Program-made: the position numbers and the translations under genes
Virus record (IMG/VR): IMGVR_UViG_3300031837_000059
Coordinates: 1 to 23,142 of that record
Reading direction: 5' to 3' (one strand)
DNA length: 23,142 nt
From: a virus
Part shown: positions 1 through 7,947 of the stretch, piece by piece
How the letters are laid out: every line of letters begins with the position of its first letter
Position numbering within the stretch: the stretch's first letter is position 1
The notes under the pieces: model-generated
What the model was told of the DNA's origin: nothing
Database searches by the model: none
The model's input: the letters and a program-made list of their open reading frames with translations, nothing else

Positions 1-2
1 CA

Positions 3-440
3 GCCACAGGTACCGTTACCTTTAGTACTGGTGTGCCGACTGCAACTCAAACTGTTACTGTTGGGTCCGAGACCTATACTTTTGTTGTTACACGTACCAC
101 TGAATATCAAGTCGCTATCGGTGCAACCAATCTTCTAACTGCAACTAATTTTGCAGCCGCAATTACGTCTGATAGTGCTCTTGTTACTTCGTCTGATACC
201 GGAGGTGTTGTTACACTAACTAGTATTCTTGAAGGTGCTGTTGGTAATTATGCTCTTGCAACTACCGGAACTAATGTTGCTGTTAGTGGTGCTGCTATGA
301 CTGGTGGTGTTAATCCTAATACTGGGTTCCGTGTTGATTGTGGTTCTACTTACTTTACTGGTCCTTTCACAGGTAATGTGTACGGACGTATTGCTAACAA
401 CTCTAATGATAAAGTTTTCGTTTCGGTGTTTGCCAATTAA
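3..440 (+). CDS. C-terminal part of a phage structural protein (5' end outside window)
   Basis: The reading frame is open to the left edge, so this is the last ~145 residues of a longer protein; the first usable start inside (GTG at 33) is probably only an internal codon. The visible part is rich in Thr, Val, Gly and Ser. It contains one copy of a beta-type module that begins near 'VTVGSETYTF', runs through an 'NFAAAI' segment and a 'GAVGNYALATTGTNVAVSG' segment, and ends 'TGGV'. Related modules recur in the proteins at 1487 and 2818. The C-terminus is a further 50 residues of likely beta structure. Position directly upstream of a head-tail adaptor suggests a virion protein such as a capsid or decoration protein, but the family cannot be fixed from this fragment. 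The stop codon overlaps the next ATG (TAATG). Confidence 0.6.
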   Translation, partial: ATGTVTFSTGVPTATQTVTVGSETYTFVVTRTTEYQVAIGATNLLTATNFAAAITSDSALVTSSDTGGVVTLTSILEGAVGNYALATTGTNVAVSGAAMTGGVNPNTGFRVDCGSTYFTGPFTGNVYGRIANNSNDKVFVSVFAN

Positions 441-1228
441 TGTCTAGCTCCCCCATTCTCACTATCATCACAGAAGCTCTTCGTGAAACTAATCTAATTC
501 CGCTTGGTGTGATCCCCACAGAGAATCAACAAGCGGAAGCCTTTACCTTGCTTCAGTCTATTGTGTCTAGTGTTCTTGGTAATGAGGTGGGGGAGAACCT
601 TAATCCAATGCCATTGGGTCAAGACAATATAACCAGTCCTGTTGGTTATCCTTGGTGGAATAACAGTCTTCCTGGTAATATGTTCATTCAGACTAATGTC
701 AGGATTATGTGTAACCTGACAGCCGAAGGATTTGTTAATCTTCACCCTAAACCACATGATGGTGCCCGTATGGGTGTTGTTGACGTTAGCGGCAACTTTG
801 GTGTGAACGAATTCACAATCTTTGGCAATGGTCGCCAGATTGAGGGTGAGAGTGAAATGACCTACAACACTCCGGGTGAAATCCGTGAGTGGATCTACCG
901 AGAAGATCTCGGTGATTGGGTTGTTGTAAGTCCACTTGATCCTAGCGGAAATATGCCGTTTCCCAGTGAATTTGATGACTTCTTTGTTATCCGTCTGGCT
1001 ATGCGCCTTAATCCGCGTTATGGTCAGATCATGCATCCGGCATCTATGGAGACCCTAAAGGAGATGACTAGTAAACTTACTGCCCGTTATAGTCAGACTA
1101 CCACACAACGTCCTGTCGAAAGTGGTCTCCTATATCTCACCCACTGGAATAGGTTCTGGGGTTATGGGGCTTATGGTCCTACCTACGGTGACCCTAATGA
1201 TATGTTTAATTCCGGGTTCCCTTACTAA
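440..1228 (+). CDS. P22 gp4-like head-tail adaptor / tail accessory protein
   Basis: 262 residues. The N-terminus ('ILTIITEALRETNLI' followed by an 'AEAFTLLQSIVSSVLG' helix) and the late helix 'DDFFVIRLAMRLNPRYG' (about 179-195) match the layout of P22 gp4-type tail accessory proteins, in which helices at both ends dock under the portal ring. Those family members are usually ~150-200 residues. The extra length is a central segment (about 85-170) with 'DVSGNFGVNEFTIFGNGRQI' and 'WIYREDLGDW', probably a beta domain. It lies immediately before the gp10-like gene, as gp4 precedes gp10 in P22. The ATG overlaps the previous stop and its own stop overlaps the next ATG (TAATG both times), indicating translational coupling. 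Role inferred: closes the DNA exit channel and extends the neck. No enzymatic motif is visible. Confidence 0.6.
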   Translation: MSSSPILTIITEALRETNLIPLGVIPTENQQAEAFTLLQSIVSSVLGNEVGENLNPMPLGQDNITSPVGYPWWNNSLPGNMFIQTNVRIMCNLTAEGFVNLHPKPHDGARMGVVDVSGNFGVNEFTIFGNGRQIEGESEMTYNTPGEIREWIYREDLGDWVVVSPLDPSGNMPFPSEFDDFFVIRLAMRLNPRYGQIMHPASMETLKEMTSKLTARYSQTTTQRPVESGLLYLTHWNRFWGYGAYGPTYGDPNDMFNSGFPY

Positions 1229-1515
1229 TGCCATACAGCCGAGGAAAAGAACGTAGAGCTGCTAAACTAGTTAAGTGGCCTGATCTTCGCTACGATCCAA
1301 ATACTGGGGTCACAAAACTATTTTATTGTGCAGAAGAAGTTCCGGTTGGCTGGGTTGAAAAAAAACCTCGTATTGTTGAAGCGCCTGTTGGAACAACCCT
1401 AGATAGAGAAGAACTTGTGTCAGAACTTTATAAAAGAGGTTTAGCAATTGATCCTCTTTGGTGCAACGCCCACATGAAGAAAGTGATTGATCTTGACATC
1501 AGTACCCATAGGTAA
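1228..1515 (+). CDS. small hypothetical virion-module protein
   Basis: 95 residues with a basic N-terminus ('SRGKERRAAKLVKW'), a 'DPNTG...CAEEVPVGW' segment and a helical C-terminus ('DREELVSELYKRGLAIDP'). I do not recognise the family. Small genes with a 'VPxGW' patch sit between gp4-like and gp10-like genes in related phages, so a neck or tail assembly role is possible, but nothing in the sequence proves it. It starts on the TAATG overlap with the preceding gene, and its last 29 bases overlap the start of the gp10-like gene. Confidence 0.55.
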   Translation: MPYSRGKERRAAKLVKWPDLRYDPNTGVTKLFYCAEEVPVGWVEKKPRIVEAPVGTTLDREELVSELYKRGLAIDPLWCNAHMKKVIDLDISTHR

Positions 1516-2821
1516 AGGTGCTTACGAGCGTCTTTACGCTGGAGCTCCGATAGTAGAACTACTTAATCGCTGGTTGGAACAAAACCCTGCCAATCTTCGG
1601 GAAGGTACTTCTGTATTAGCCCGCCCAGGTACTACACAAATTGTACCCGCATTCAACCAAGGCTCTTTTACAGGATTTGGTTCTATGCGAGGCAACTACA
1701 GTCTTAGTGGTCTTTTTGGTGGCGATCTCTTTGTTGTCTGTGGTTCTAATCTTAATCGCCTAACTGACAACGGTAATGGTACGATAACTGTCACACCAAT
1801 CACTGGGACTATAGCTGGGACAGGTTGCCCAGAAGTTGCCTGGCAAGCTGGAGCTGGTTATCAGCGTCTTTGGATTTCAGACGGACTTCTTCTACAATAT
1901 TATGCTGGTCTGTCTACTGCTAATGGTACCTTGACACTGGTTCATGCTGTTGTTGATGGTACAGACGTATTTGAAGTAGGTGGTGTGTACTACGGTTTTG
2001 GAACCACATTTAGCGGATCTGATGCTGGTACAATCACTAATCCATTTATTGTCAATCCGACTACAATCGGTACAATTCTAGACCCGCTCAATCAGGTGGT
2101 TCTCGCTGTAACTGCTACTGGCACCCCAGGTACCGATTATAGTACCACACTGACTGGACCTAATACCTTGGTCACAGCGGCAAATAATAGTGGCGTTACT
2201 CCTGCAACGTCAATACTGTTTAACGCTCTGACTGCCGGAACTGGTGGCGACACTATTACCTTCACAGTGACCTCAGGAAGCGCACTGACGGCAAGCGGTA
2301 CAGGTACCCTAGCCAATGGTGGTCTCAATGTTCTGCAGGGCTGTACAATGCCTGGAGGGGTTACACCAGGATCTATTACTCAGGTGTCTAGTTATGTACT
2401 TGTAGCCGAGTCAAATACTCAAGAATTCTTTTGGGTTGAACCTGGTAATATTACTATTGACCCACTTGACTTCGCTAGTAAGGAGAGTAGTCCCGATCCT
2501 ATTATCTGTATGAGAGCGGTTGGTGATCAGGTGATGATAATGGGCTCTAAGTCAACAGAGAATTGGTATGCTACCGGTAATCTCGCTGCACCTTTTGCGC
2601 CTATTGAAGGTCGTGTGTACGCTAGAGGAGTTATAAATGGAACCCCAGTGGTCGTGGACGATGGTGTTGTTCTGGTCGGCGATGACGGTCGAGTGTATAG
2701 TATTGGTTACCAGCCTGGCGATAGTACTGACACGCCTTGGGGTGTGAATAGAATTTCAAATAATGGTATCGAGGAAAGAGTCCGATATCAGATCAGACGA
2801 GAGGACGGACTAACCCCATGA
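1487..2821 (+). CDS. gp10-like packaged-DNA-stabilisation / tail-hub protein, N-terminal part
   Basis: 444 residues starting at TTG (an in-frame TGA lies immediately before it, and no ATG precedes the conserved start 'VPIGKGAYERLYAG'). Residues 1-150 ('IVELLNRWLEQNPANLREG', 'LARPGTT', 'YQRLWISDGLLLQYY') and 295-440 ('GSITQVSSYVLVAESNTQEF', 'TIDPLDFASKESSPDPI', 'GSKSTENWYATG', 'APFAPIEGR') match the phage gp10/'packaged DNA stabilisation' family, which forms the tail hub between gp4 and the needle. About residues 160-282 are an additional Thr/Gly-rich module. The family normally continues with a further ~190 residues ('DGHxFYVL...W.YD...TW'). Here the frame ends at 'REDGLTP', and that continuation is found 2.4 kb downstream in the gene at 5011. 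The stop overlaps the next start (ATGA). The product would need to assemble with the downstream half to make a complete hub. Confidence 0.65.
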   Translation: MILTSVPIGKGAYERLYAGAPIVELLNRWLEQNPANLREGTSVLARPGTTQIVPAFNQGSFTGFGSMRGNYSLSGLFGGDLFVVCGSNLNRLTDNGNGTITVTPITGTIAGTGCPEVAWQAGAGYQRLWISDGLLLQYYAGLSTANGTLTLVHAVVDGTDVFEVGGVYYGFGTTFSGSDAGTITNPFIVNPTTIGTILDPLNQVVLAVTATGTPGTDYSTTLTGPNTLVTAANNSGVTPATSILFNALTAGTGGDTITFTVTSGSALTASGTGTLANGGLNVLQGCTMPGGVTPGSITQVSSYVLVAESNTQEFFWVEPGNITIDPLDFASKESSPDPIICMRAVGDQVMIMGSKSTENWYATGNLAAPFAPIEGRVYARGVINGTPVVVDDGVVLVGDDGRVYSIGYQPGDSTDTPWGVNRISNNGIEERVRYQIRREDGLTP

Positions 2822-5007
2822 CAGCTTTGTGGCTAGACGGATTTGATCACTATGGTCCGGGCGGAACTGGACTAACTAATATGCTCGATGGGGCCTATGC
2901 TCAGGTTGGGGCTCAACCTGGTCCAGGTGTGCCTTCTTTTGGCGCTAGAACGGGCGAGTATGCTCTTTCAGGCACACAAGTAACCTATGAAGGTGCAAGC
3001 TATTTCGGTGGTTATCGTTATGTTCTACCCGCAAGTCAAGCGAAACTATTCGCATCTTTTGGGTTTGCAGTTAACAATCTTCCGACTAATAATTTCCTAA
3101 ATCAGATCTGTTCTTTCTGTGATAGTGGCAACAATATTATAGCCAGTTTGTTTGTTCAGTCTACTGGAGCAATTGTACTTGCAGATGCTAGTGATGATGT
3201 CCTAGCAACTACTCAAGGTCCGGTGATTGTTGCGAGTAATTGGCATCTTATAGAGTTCGAATATGATGAAACTGATCAGACATTTACACTTCGTGTTGAC
3301 GATGCTAGTGGTACTAATACACCTGCAATAGCGGCCACAGGACTTTCGTTGTCTGGATCTGTTTATCAGTTGAGACTGCTTGACGCACAAGAAGTGTCTG
3401 GTGGTCCAGCCCCTGCAGTTACGTGGATGGACGATCTATTCATCCGTAATGCTAGCGGTTCAGTTAACAATAGTTGGCTCGGTGATCGTCGTGTGACCAC
3501 AATGTTTGCAGACGCAGACACGACTACTATGGGTTGGACACCAAACTTCTACCAGAAACTTGGTGCAGGTATTCTCAATAATACTTTTGTGAGTGGTACT
3601 CAAGGAGGAGCTGCGTGGGCTAATTCTGGTACTCAGCAAAATCTTGGTTCTGGTGATTTTACTATTGAAACCTTTGTTCGCTTCAAGACTCTGCCAACGG
3701 GTGCTGGTGTGTACTCGACTATCTTTGGTAAGTGGGATGAAACTTTCAATGAGCGCAGTTATCAATTGTTTCTTGGTTCAACCGCACTGAATAATGGTAA
3801 CCTATGTTGGAGGTATTCCACTGATGGTACTACTGTTGTTGAACCCATCTCGTATCCATGGACCCCAAACCTAGATCAATGGTACAATGTAGCTATTGTA
3901 CGCGCAAGTGGGCAAGATCTCCTGTTCATTGATGGTATTCAACAAGGTCTTCCTCAGACCGACTCTGCCACCTACTTCAATAGTACTGCGATATGGCAGA
4001 TTGGTGGTAAGGCTGAAGTGCCTGGTCCGCCGACAGTTAGTACGAGTCTTGATGGATGGTTTGACGAACTTCGTCTAACTGTTGGATTTGCTAGATACAC
4101 AACAAACTTTACCCCAACTACTGTTGAATTTCCTCGTGGTTCCTCGGACCCTCACTGGGCAGATGTCGGTCTTCTCTGCGGATTTGACACAGCTATTGTG
4201 GATGAAAGTTCGTTCGCAACTGCTATGTCTGAATATGGTGCTGTACAGCAAACTGTAAGTGATGGTCCGTCAGTGGGGAACTGGTCAACTCTTGGTACGA
4301 CTAAACAAGTTCCAGACGACAACACCTTTATGTCTGCCCCATTCATTCCTGCCACAAGTGTGCTGACTGTTACTGTTAATCCTAGTAATGGCAACACCGT
4401 AACTGTTGGTACTAAAAATGGTAGCACAGCCGCTGTGTACACATTTAAAACCGCTATTACTACCGCATTTGACGTACTGATTGACACTAATATTCAGAAC
4501 AGTCTTCAGAACCTCTTCAATGCTATTAATACTGGCTCTGGCGCGGGTACTAAATATGGTACGGGAACGACCGCTAATTTTGATGTTAATGCAATACAAC
4601 TACCTGCTGGTCAAATGAAAGTAAGTGCTAACATTCCCGGTACTGGTGGTAATAGTATCGCCACATCTGTGTCTGGGATTACAGGCAGTTGGACAGGTTC
4701 CACACTAAGTGGTGGTGTCAATATTCCTGGTCCCAGTAATTTTCTGACTCAACGTCTTCCCCCGACTACCACTATCATTAGTGCTATCCAAATTAATACA
4801 CGATCATATAAGTCAGACGCTGGTGCTGGTTCGATCAATACGGCCTTCATTGGTCCGCTAGGTGGTGTGGTTACTGGTCCAACACATTCTCTTACGGTGA
4901 GTCCTGTGTACTACGGAGACATCTATGAGACTGACCCTGACACGTCTGGACCAATTTCCCCGACGACTCTCACGAGTGGTAAGATTGAGATCAATAGGGA
5001 CGCCTAA
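2818..5007 (+). CDS. ConA/LamG-domain virion protein inserted between the two gp10-like halves
   Basis: 729 residues. Residues 1-245 look like a concanavalin-A-like sandwich ('ALWLDGFDHYG' at the start, 'WHLIEFEYD', 'TWMDDLFIRNASGSVNNSWL'). Residues about 252-440 are a second, LamG/pentraxin-like sandwich ('LGSGDFTIETFVRFK', 'WYNVAIVRASGQDLLFIDG', 'LDGWFDELRL'). Residues about 514-635 carry the module ending 'TGGNSIATSVSG...WTGSTLSGGV' that also occurs in the proteins at 3 and 1487. Residues 650-729 look like the end of the first lectin domain family ('SYKSDAGAGSINTAFIGPLG', 'YETDPDTSG'). Lectin-like sandwiches on virions usually bind cell-surface sugars, so a receptor-binding or decoration role is inferred. 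It begins on an ATGA overlap and ends three bases before the next ATG. Confidence 0.6.
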   Translation: MTALWLDGFDHYGPGGTGLTNMLDGAYAQVGAQPGPGVPSFGARTGEYALSGTQVTYEGASYFGGYRYVLPASQAKLFASFGFAVNNLPTNNFLNQICSFCDSGNNIIASLFVQSTGAIVLADASDDVLATTQGPVIVASNWHLIEFEYDETDQTFTLRVDDASGTNTPAIAATGLSLSGSVYQLRLLDAQEVSGGPAPAVTWMDDLFIRNASGSVNNSWLGDRRVTTMFADADTTTMGWTPNFYQKLGAGILNNTFVSGTQGGAAWANSGTQQNLGSGDFTIETFVRFKTLPTGAGVYSTIFGKWDETFNERSYQLFLGSTALNNGNLCWRYSTDGTTVVEPISYPWTPNLDQWYNVAIVRASGQDLLFIDGIQQGLPQTDSATYFNSTAIWQIGGKAEVPGPPTVSTSLDGWFDELRLTVGFARYTTNFTPTTVEFPRGSSDPHWADVGLLCGFDTAIVDESSFATAMSEYGAVQQTVSDGPSVGNWSTLGTTKQVPDDNTFMSAPFIPATSVLTVTVNPSNGNTVTVGTKNGSTAAVYTFKTAITTAFDVLIDTNIQNSLQNLFNAINTGSGAGTKYGTGTTANFDVNAIQLPAGQMKVSANIPGTGGNSIATSVSGITGSWTGSTLSGGVNIPGPSNFLTQRLPPTTTIISAIQINTRSYKSDAGAGSINTAFIGPLGGVVTGPTHSLTVSPVYYGDIYETDPDTSGPISPTTLTSGKIEINRDA

Positions 5008-5010
5008 TGA

Positions 5011-5838
5011 ATGACAGCAGTTGTTTCTCAGCTCTCTCTACTAGGAGCTATAGACACTAATGATGGCAAACCACGAGTCAGCCAACTATCTGTACTTGCT
5101 GCTTACGGACCACCTGAAGCAAGATTTGGTTACATTTCGCAGGGAGTTCTTCTTGCAGCTATCGCCCAAGGACATAATGTGACTACTAAAGTTAGCCAAC
5201 TAACACTTCTAGGCGCATATGGTATGGGTGTGCCAAGTACTGCTAGTCAAGCAGCTTGGACATTCGTGCTTGATGGTCACCGTTTTTATGTTCTGCCGCT
5301 TGGACCTGAAGGTGATTGGGCCTACGACATGACAACCCAGGAGTGGTGCCAATTACAGACCCAAGGATTCCCTGGAATGAACTTCACTCATGGCGTTATG
5401 TGGGGTCTTCGGGTGATTGGCGGGGACGCACTTTACACCTATCTCTATGAACTTGACCCTAATCAACCCCTAGATGAACAATGGCGTGCGGTTCAACATA
5501 TGGTGACTGGTGGTATTCCAACTAGAACTCGTTCAGTCATCGGTGTGGCTAACTTCACCGTTACCGCGTCTGTGGGTCTTGAGTCTGAGGATATGGACAT
5601 TAGTCTTGCCTACAGTGATGATAATGGTATGACCTGGAGTCAAGAGTTTGACATTCCACTAACAGACGCGACTACCCAATCTCTTATTTGGAATGCGCTT
5701 GGTAGTTTCGCAGCTCCTGGTAGAGTATTCCGTATTACTGATTATAGTGGTCCTATACGACTGGACGGGGCAGATGTTGTTCTAACTGTTGGTACGGGTG
5801 CTGATAGTGGTCAAGATCAGGATGGTCAGCATAGATGA
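5011..5838 (+). CDS. gp10-like tail-hub protein, C-terminal part, preceded by VSQ repeats
   Basis: 275 residues in two parts. Residues 5-71 hold four short repeats of the type 'VSQLSLLGA' (starting at about 5, 23, 42 and 61). From about residue 78 the sequence matches the C-terminal portion expected of gp10-like stabilisation proteins: 'AAWTFVLDGHRFYVLPLG', 'DWAYDMTTQEWC', then 'MTGGIPTRTR', 'YSDDNGMTWSQEF', 'APGRVFRITDYSG'. None of the N-terminal family signature is present; that is in the gene at 1487. The two genes look like the halves of one family separated by the adhesin gene. The stop overlaps the following ATG. Expected site: tail hub, contacting fibres encoded just downstream. Confidence 0.6.
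   Translation: MTAVVSQLSLLGAIDTNDGKPRVSQLSVLAAYGPPEARFGYISQGVLLAAIAQGHNVTTKVSQLTLLGAYGMGVPSTASQAAWTFVLDGHRFYVLPLGPEGDWAYDMTTQEWCQLQTQGFPGMNFTHGVMWGLRVIGGDALYTYLYELDPNQPLDEQWRAVQHMVTGGIPTRTRSVIGVANFTVTASVGLESEDMDISLAYSDDNGMTWSQEFDIPLTDATTQSLIWNALGSFAAPGRVFRITDYSGPIRLDGADVVLTVGTGADSGQDQDGQHR
5023..5223 (+). repeat. four in-frame VSQLxLLGA-type repeats
   Basis: Within the gene at 5011, residues 5-13, 23-33, 42-54 and 61-71 read VSQLSLLGA, VSQLSVLAAYG, ISQGVLLAAIAQG and VSQLTLLGAYG, spaced 18-19 residues apart. They are diverged in DNA sequence, so they are old protein repeats, not a recent tandem duplication. Confidence 0.65.
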
Positions 5839-7928
5839 CTAAACAGCTAGGTCCTCTTGATTGGCGTATTGCTATTACCGATGGTAATGGTAGACCAACA
5901 CCCGAATTCCAACGTAGATGGGCTATCCAAAATCAGAATAATCTCCTGGTAGGGGTCACACTGGGGAACGGTCCACCGCCAATCACACCTGTTCCAGTCG
6001 ATGGACAAGAATACGTAAATACAGCTACAACTCCGTGGACTCTATACGTAAGTCAGAACGGTACGTGGACTATTGTGGGTGTGTACAAATTTACACAGTT
6101 GTCAGACGTACCGCATAACTATAGTGGTGCGGCCAACAAACTGGTTGCAGTTAATGCGGGTGCTACTGGTCTTACATTTATCGCCCCTCCAGTAATCCCA
6201 CCTCTTTTGTCCTATAATGGTCCCCCAGGGTCAGACGGCATTGACGGAGAAGATGGATGGTCAATTCCTGGTCCTCCAGGTAAGGCAGGGGTCGCTGGAG
6301 TTAGTGGTCTGTCTGGATACCCTATTCCAGGTATGGATGGGATGGATGGCGATGATGGCTGGACAATTCCTGGTCTGACCATCTCTAATCCTTGGACCAT
6401 CGGATCAGCAAAAGTGTACTCTGGTTCTGGCGCACCTGCCCCCAATTCACCTCCCGAAGGTTCTCTATATATGAGAACAGATACGGGAGTTGCATACAAC
6501 TATTTCGGCGCAGGAACCTTAGTGCCTATTGTTGTTATATTAACATCAGGGACTTCGTGGACAGTACCCTCTAATTGGGCGAGTGGTAGTAATACTATTG
6601 AATGTATTGGGGGTGGTAGTAATGGTGCCGGTTTTGCCGGTATTGGCGGCACTGGCGGTACCTACTCTAAAATTACAAATCTCGCCCTAACTGCGGGCGG
6701 GACTGTGACTTACTCTGTTGGGGCAAGTGGAGGAGGCGACACATGGTTTAATGGTACTTCTGCTTCTGTCGCTTCTGTTACCGCTCCTGGCGGTGGTTCT
6801 GCGACTACTGCGATTGGTTCTGCTATTAATTCTGGCGGTGCTGGTGTAAATGGTAGTTCGGGTGGCGGCGGCGGTGGTGGTGCTGGCGGTCCACACGGGG
6901 TTGGCGCTAGTGGTGGTTTTATCTCCGGTAGTCCTAATGGCGGCGGTGGTGGCGGCGGCGGTGGTGGTACTGCTGGCTCTAGTGGGACCGGTGGTAATAA
7001 CTATCTAGGTGCTGGTGGCGGTTCTGCCGGAGGCGCTGCGGGCACTAATGGCGGCGGCGGCGGCGGGGGTCTTAGTTTCTCCAGTGCTGGTGGTGCTGGT
7101 GGTGCGGGTGCCGAATGGGTAACTGCTGGTTCTGGTGGTGGCGGTGGTGGCGGTGGTGAAGATGAAACCGGCGGAGCTGGGGGCAACTACGGCGGTGGTG
7201 GCGGTGCTGGCGGTAATATCACAGGCGCCTTTGGTTCAGGTGCTGCCGGTGTAATTGTCATCACATATCTGATATCTGCTGCGGGAGCACTTCAGAACTG
7301 GGAACCACTATCTAATCTGACTACAATAAAGTCTAGAGGAGTTACAACAACTTCTGGAGCTCAATCCCTGAACTTTACGTCAGGTATGACTGTTTCAGAT
7401 GACGGGTTTGGTAATGAAACCGTATCTCTCTCCGTTCCATTTCAGGGTATTCCCGGCATGGACGGAGCAGATGGCGACGATGGGTGGTCTATCCTCGGCC
7501 CCGCTGGTCCTGTAGGCGCTACTGGCGCGACCAGGGTCTCGGGCTATCCCATTCCGGGGATGGACGGAACTGATGGCGATGATGGATGGCCAATTCCTGG
7601 TCCTCCTGGCCCAGTAGGTGCAACAGGACCTTCTGGCGGATTTACAGGTACATATCACACCGTAACCGGGTCAAGGTCTGTTGGCACCACATACACAAAC
7701 TCTACTGGTAATGTTATGTTCATAGCCGTTACATTCTATCAATCCGGCGGCGCTGGCGTGACTTTGGAGATGGAGATAAATGGCGTTGCGGTCAATGCTG
7801 AAACAACCACCGTCGCCGGTGGATATAATAAGACATTATACGGATTTGCTAATCCCGGCGACACATATGCCGTTATCCAGTTTGGCGCCGGTACTATTGT
7901 TCAAAATGGCTGGGTTGAACGCTACTAA
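5835..7928 (+). CDS. tail fibre with glycine-rich and collagen-like domains
   Basis: 697 residues. The N-terminus ('LGPLDWRIAITDGNGRPTPE') resembles fibre attachment regions, followed by a 'VYKFTQLSDVPHNYSGAANK' linker. Four acidic collagen-like stretches of the type 'IPGMDGxDGDDGW' or 'GPPGSDGIDGEDGW' lie at about 129-150, 163-182, 538-556 and 572-593. A glycine-rich domain spans about 235-478, opening 'TSGTSWTVPSNW' and closing 'GAAGVIVITY', with runs of up to nine consecutive glycines. This pattern is common in phage adhesins and is compatible with packed polyglycine-II helices as known for some T-even tip adhesins. The C-terminus (600-697) is a compact beta domain and a plausible receptor-binding head. 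It directly follows the hub half gene. Confidence 0.75.
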   Translation: MTKQLGPLDWRIAITDGNGRPTPEFQRRWAIQNQNNLLVGVTLGNGPPPITPVPVDGQEYVNTATTPWTLYVSQNGTWTIVGVYKFTQLSDVPHNYSGAANKLVAVNAGATGLTFIAPPVIPPLLSYNGPPGSDGIDGEDGWSIPGPPGKAGVAGVSGLSGYPIPGMDGMDGDDGWTIPGLTISNPWTIGSAKVYSGSGAPAPNSPPEGSLYMRTDTGVAYNYFGAGTLVPIVVILTSGTSWTVPSNWASGSNTIECIGGGSNGAGFAGIGGTGGTYSKITNLALTAGGTVTYSVGASGGGDTWFNGTSASVASVTAPGGGSATTAIGSAINSGGAGVNGSSGGGGGGGAGGPHGVGASGGFISGSPNGGGGGGGGGGTAGSSGTGGNNYLGAGGGSAGGAAGTNGGGGGGGLSFSSAGGAGGAGAEWVTAGSGGGGGGGGEDETGGAGGNYGGGGGAGGNITGAFGSGAAGVIVITYLISAAGALQNWEPLSNLTTIKSRGVTTTSGAQSLNFTSGMTVSDDGFGNETVSLSVPFQGIPGMDGADGDDGWSILGPAGPVGATGATRVSGYPIPGMDGTDGDDGWPIPGPPGPVGATGPSGGFTGTYHTVTGSRSVGTTYTNSTGNVMFIAVTFYQSGGAGVTLEMEINGVAVNAETTTVAGGYNKTLYGFANPGDTYAVIQFGAGTIVQNGWVERY
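6219..7613 (+). repeat. collagen-like acidic repeats flanking a (GGN)n glycine-rich tract
   Basis: The fibre gene has two pairs of collagen-like repeats: 6219-6284 with 6321-6380, and 7446-7503 with 7548-7613. Between them the DNA is dominated by GGC/GGT codons, densest from about 6858 to 7218. The GGN tract is prone to slippage and recombination, giving length variation of the fibre. Confidence 0.7.
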
Positions 7929-7933
7929 CTAAG

Positions 7934-7940
7934 AAAGGAA
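7934..7940 (+). promoter_or_regulatory. strong ribosome binding site
   Basis: AAAGGAA lies seven bases before the ATG at 7948, in the only clear intergenic spacer of the left arm. Most neighbours depend on overlapping stop/start coupling, so this gene may be translated at a higher level. Confidence 0.55.
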
Positions 7941-7947
7941 CTAAACA

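Noticed and set aside
494-1036. Minus-strand 180-residue frame opposite the gp4-like gene
   Set aside because: No ribosome binding site or domain, and it opposes a gene with clear family features.
7001-7186. Minus-strand proline-rich frame
   Set aside because: It is the complement of the GGN glycine tract of the fibre gene; composition alone creates it.
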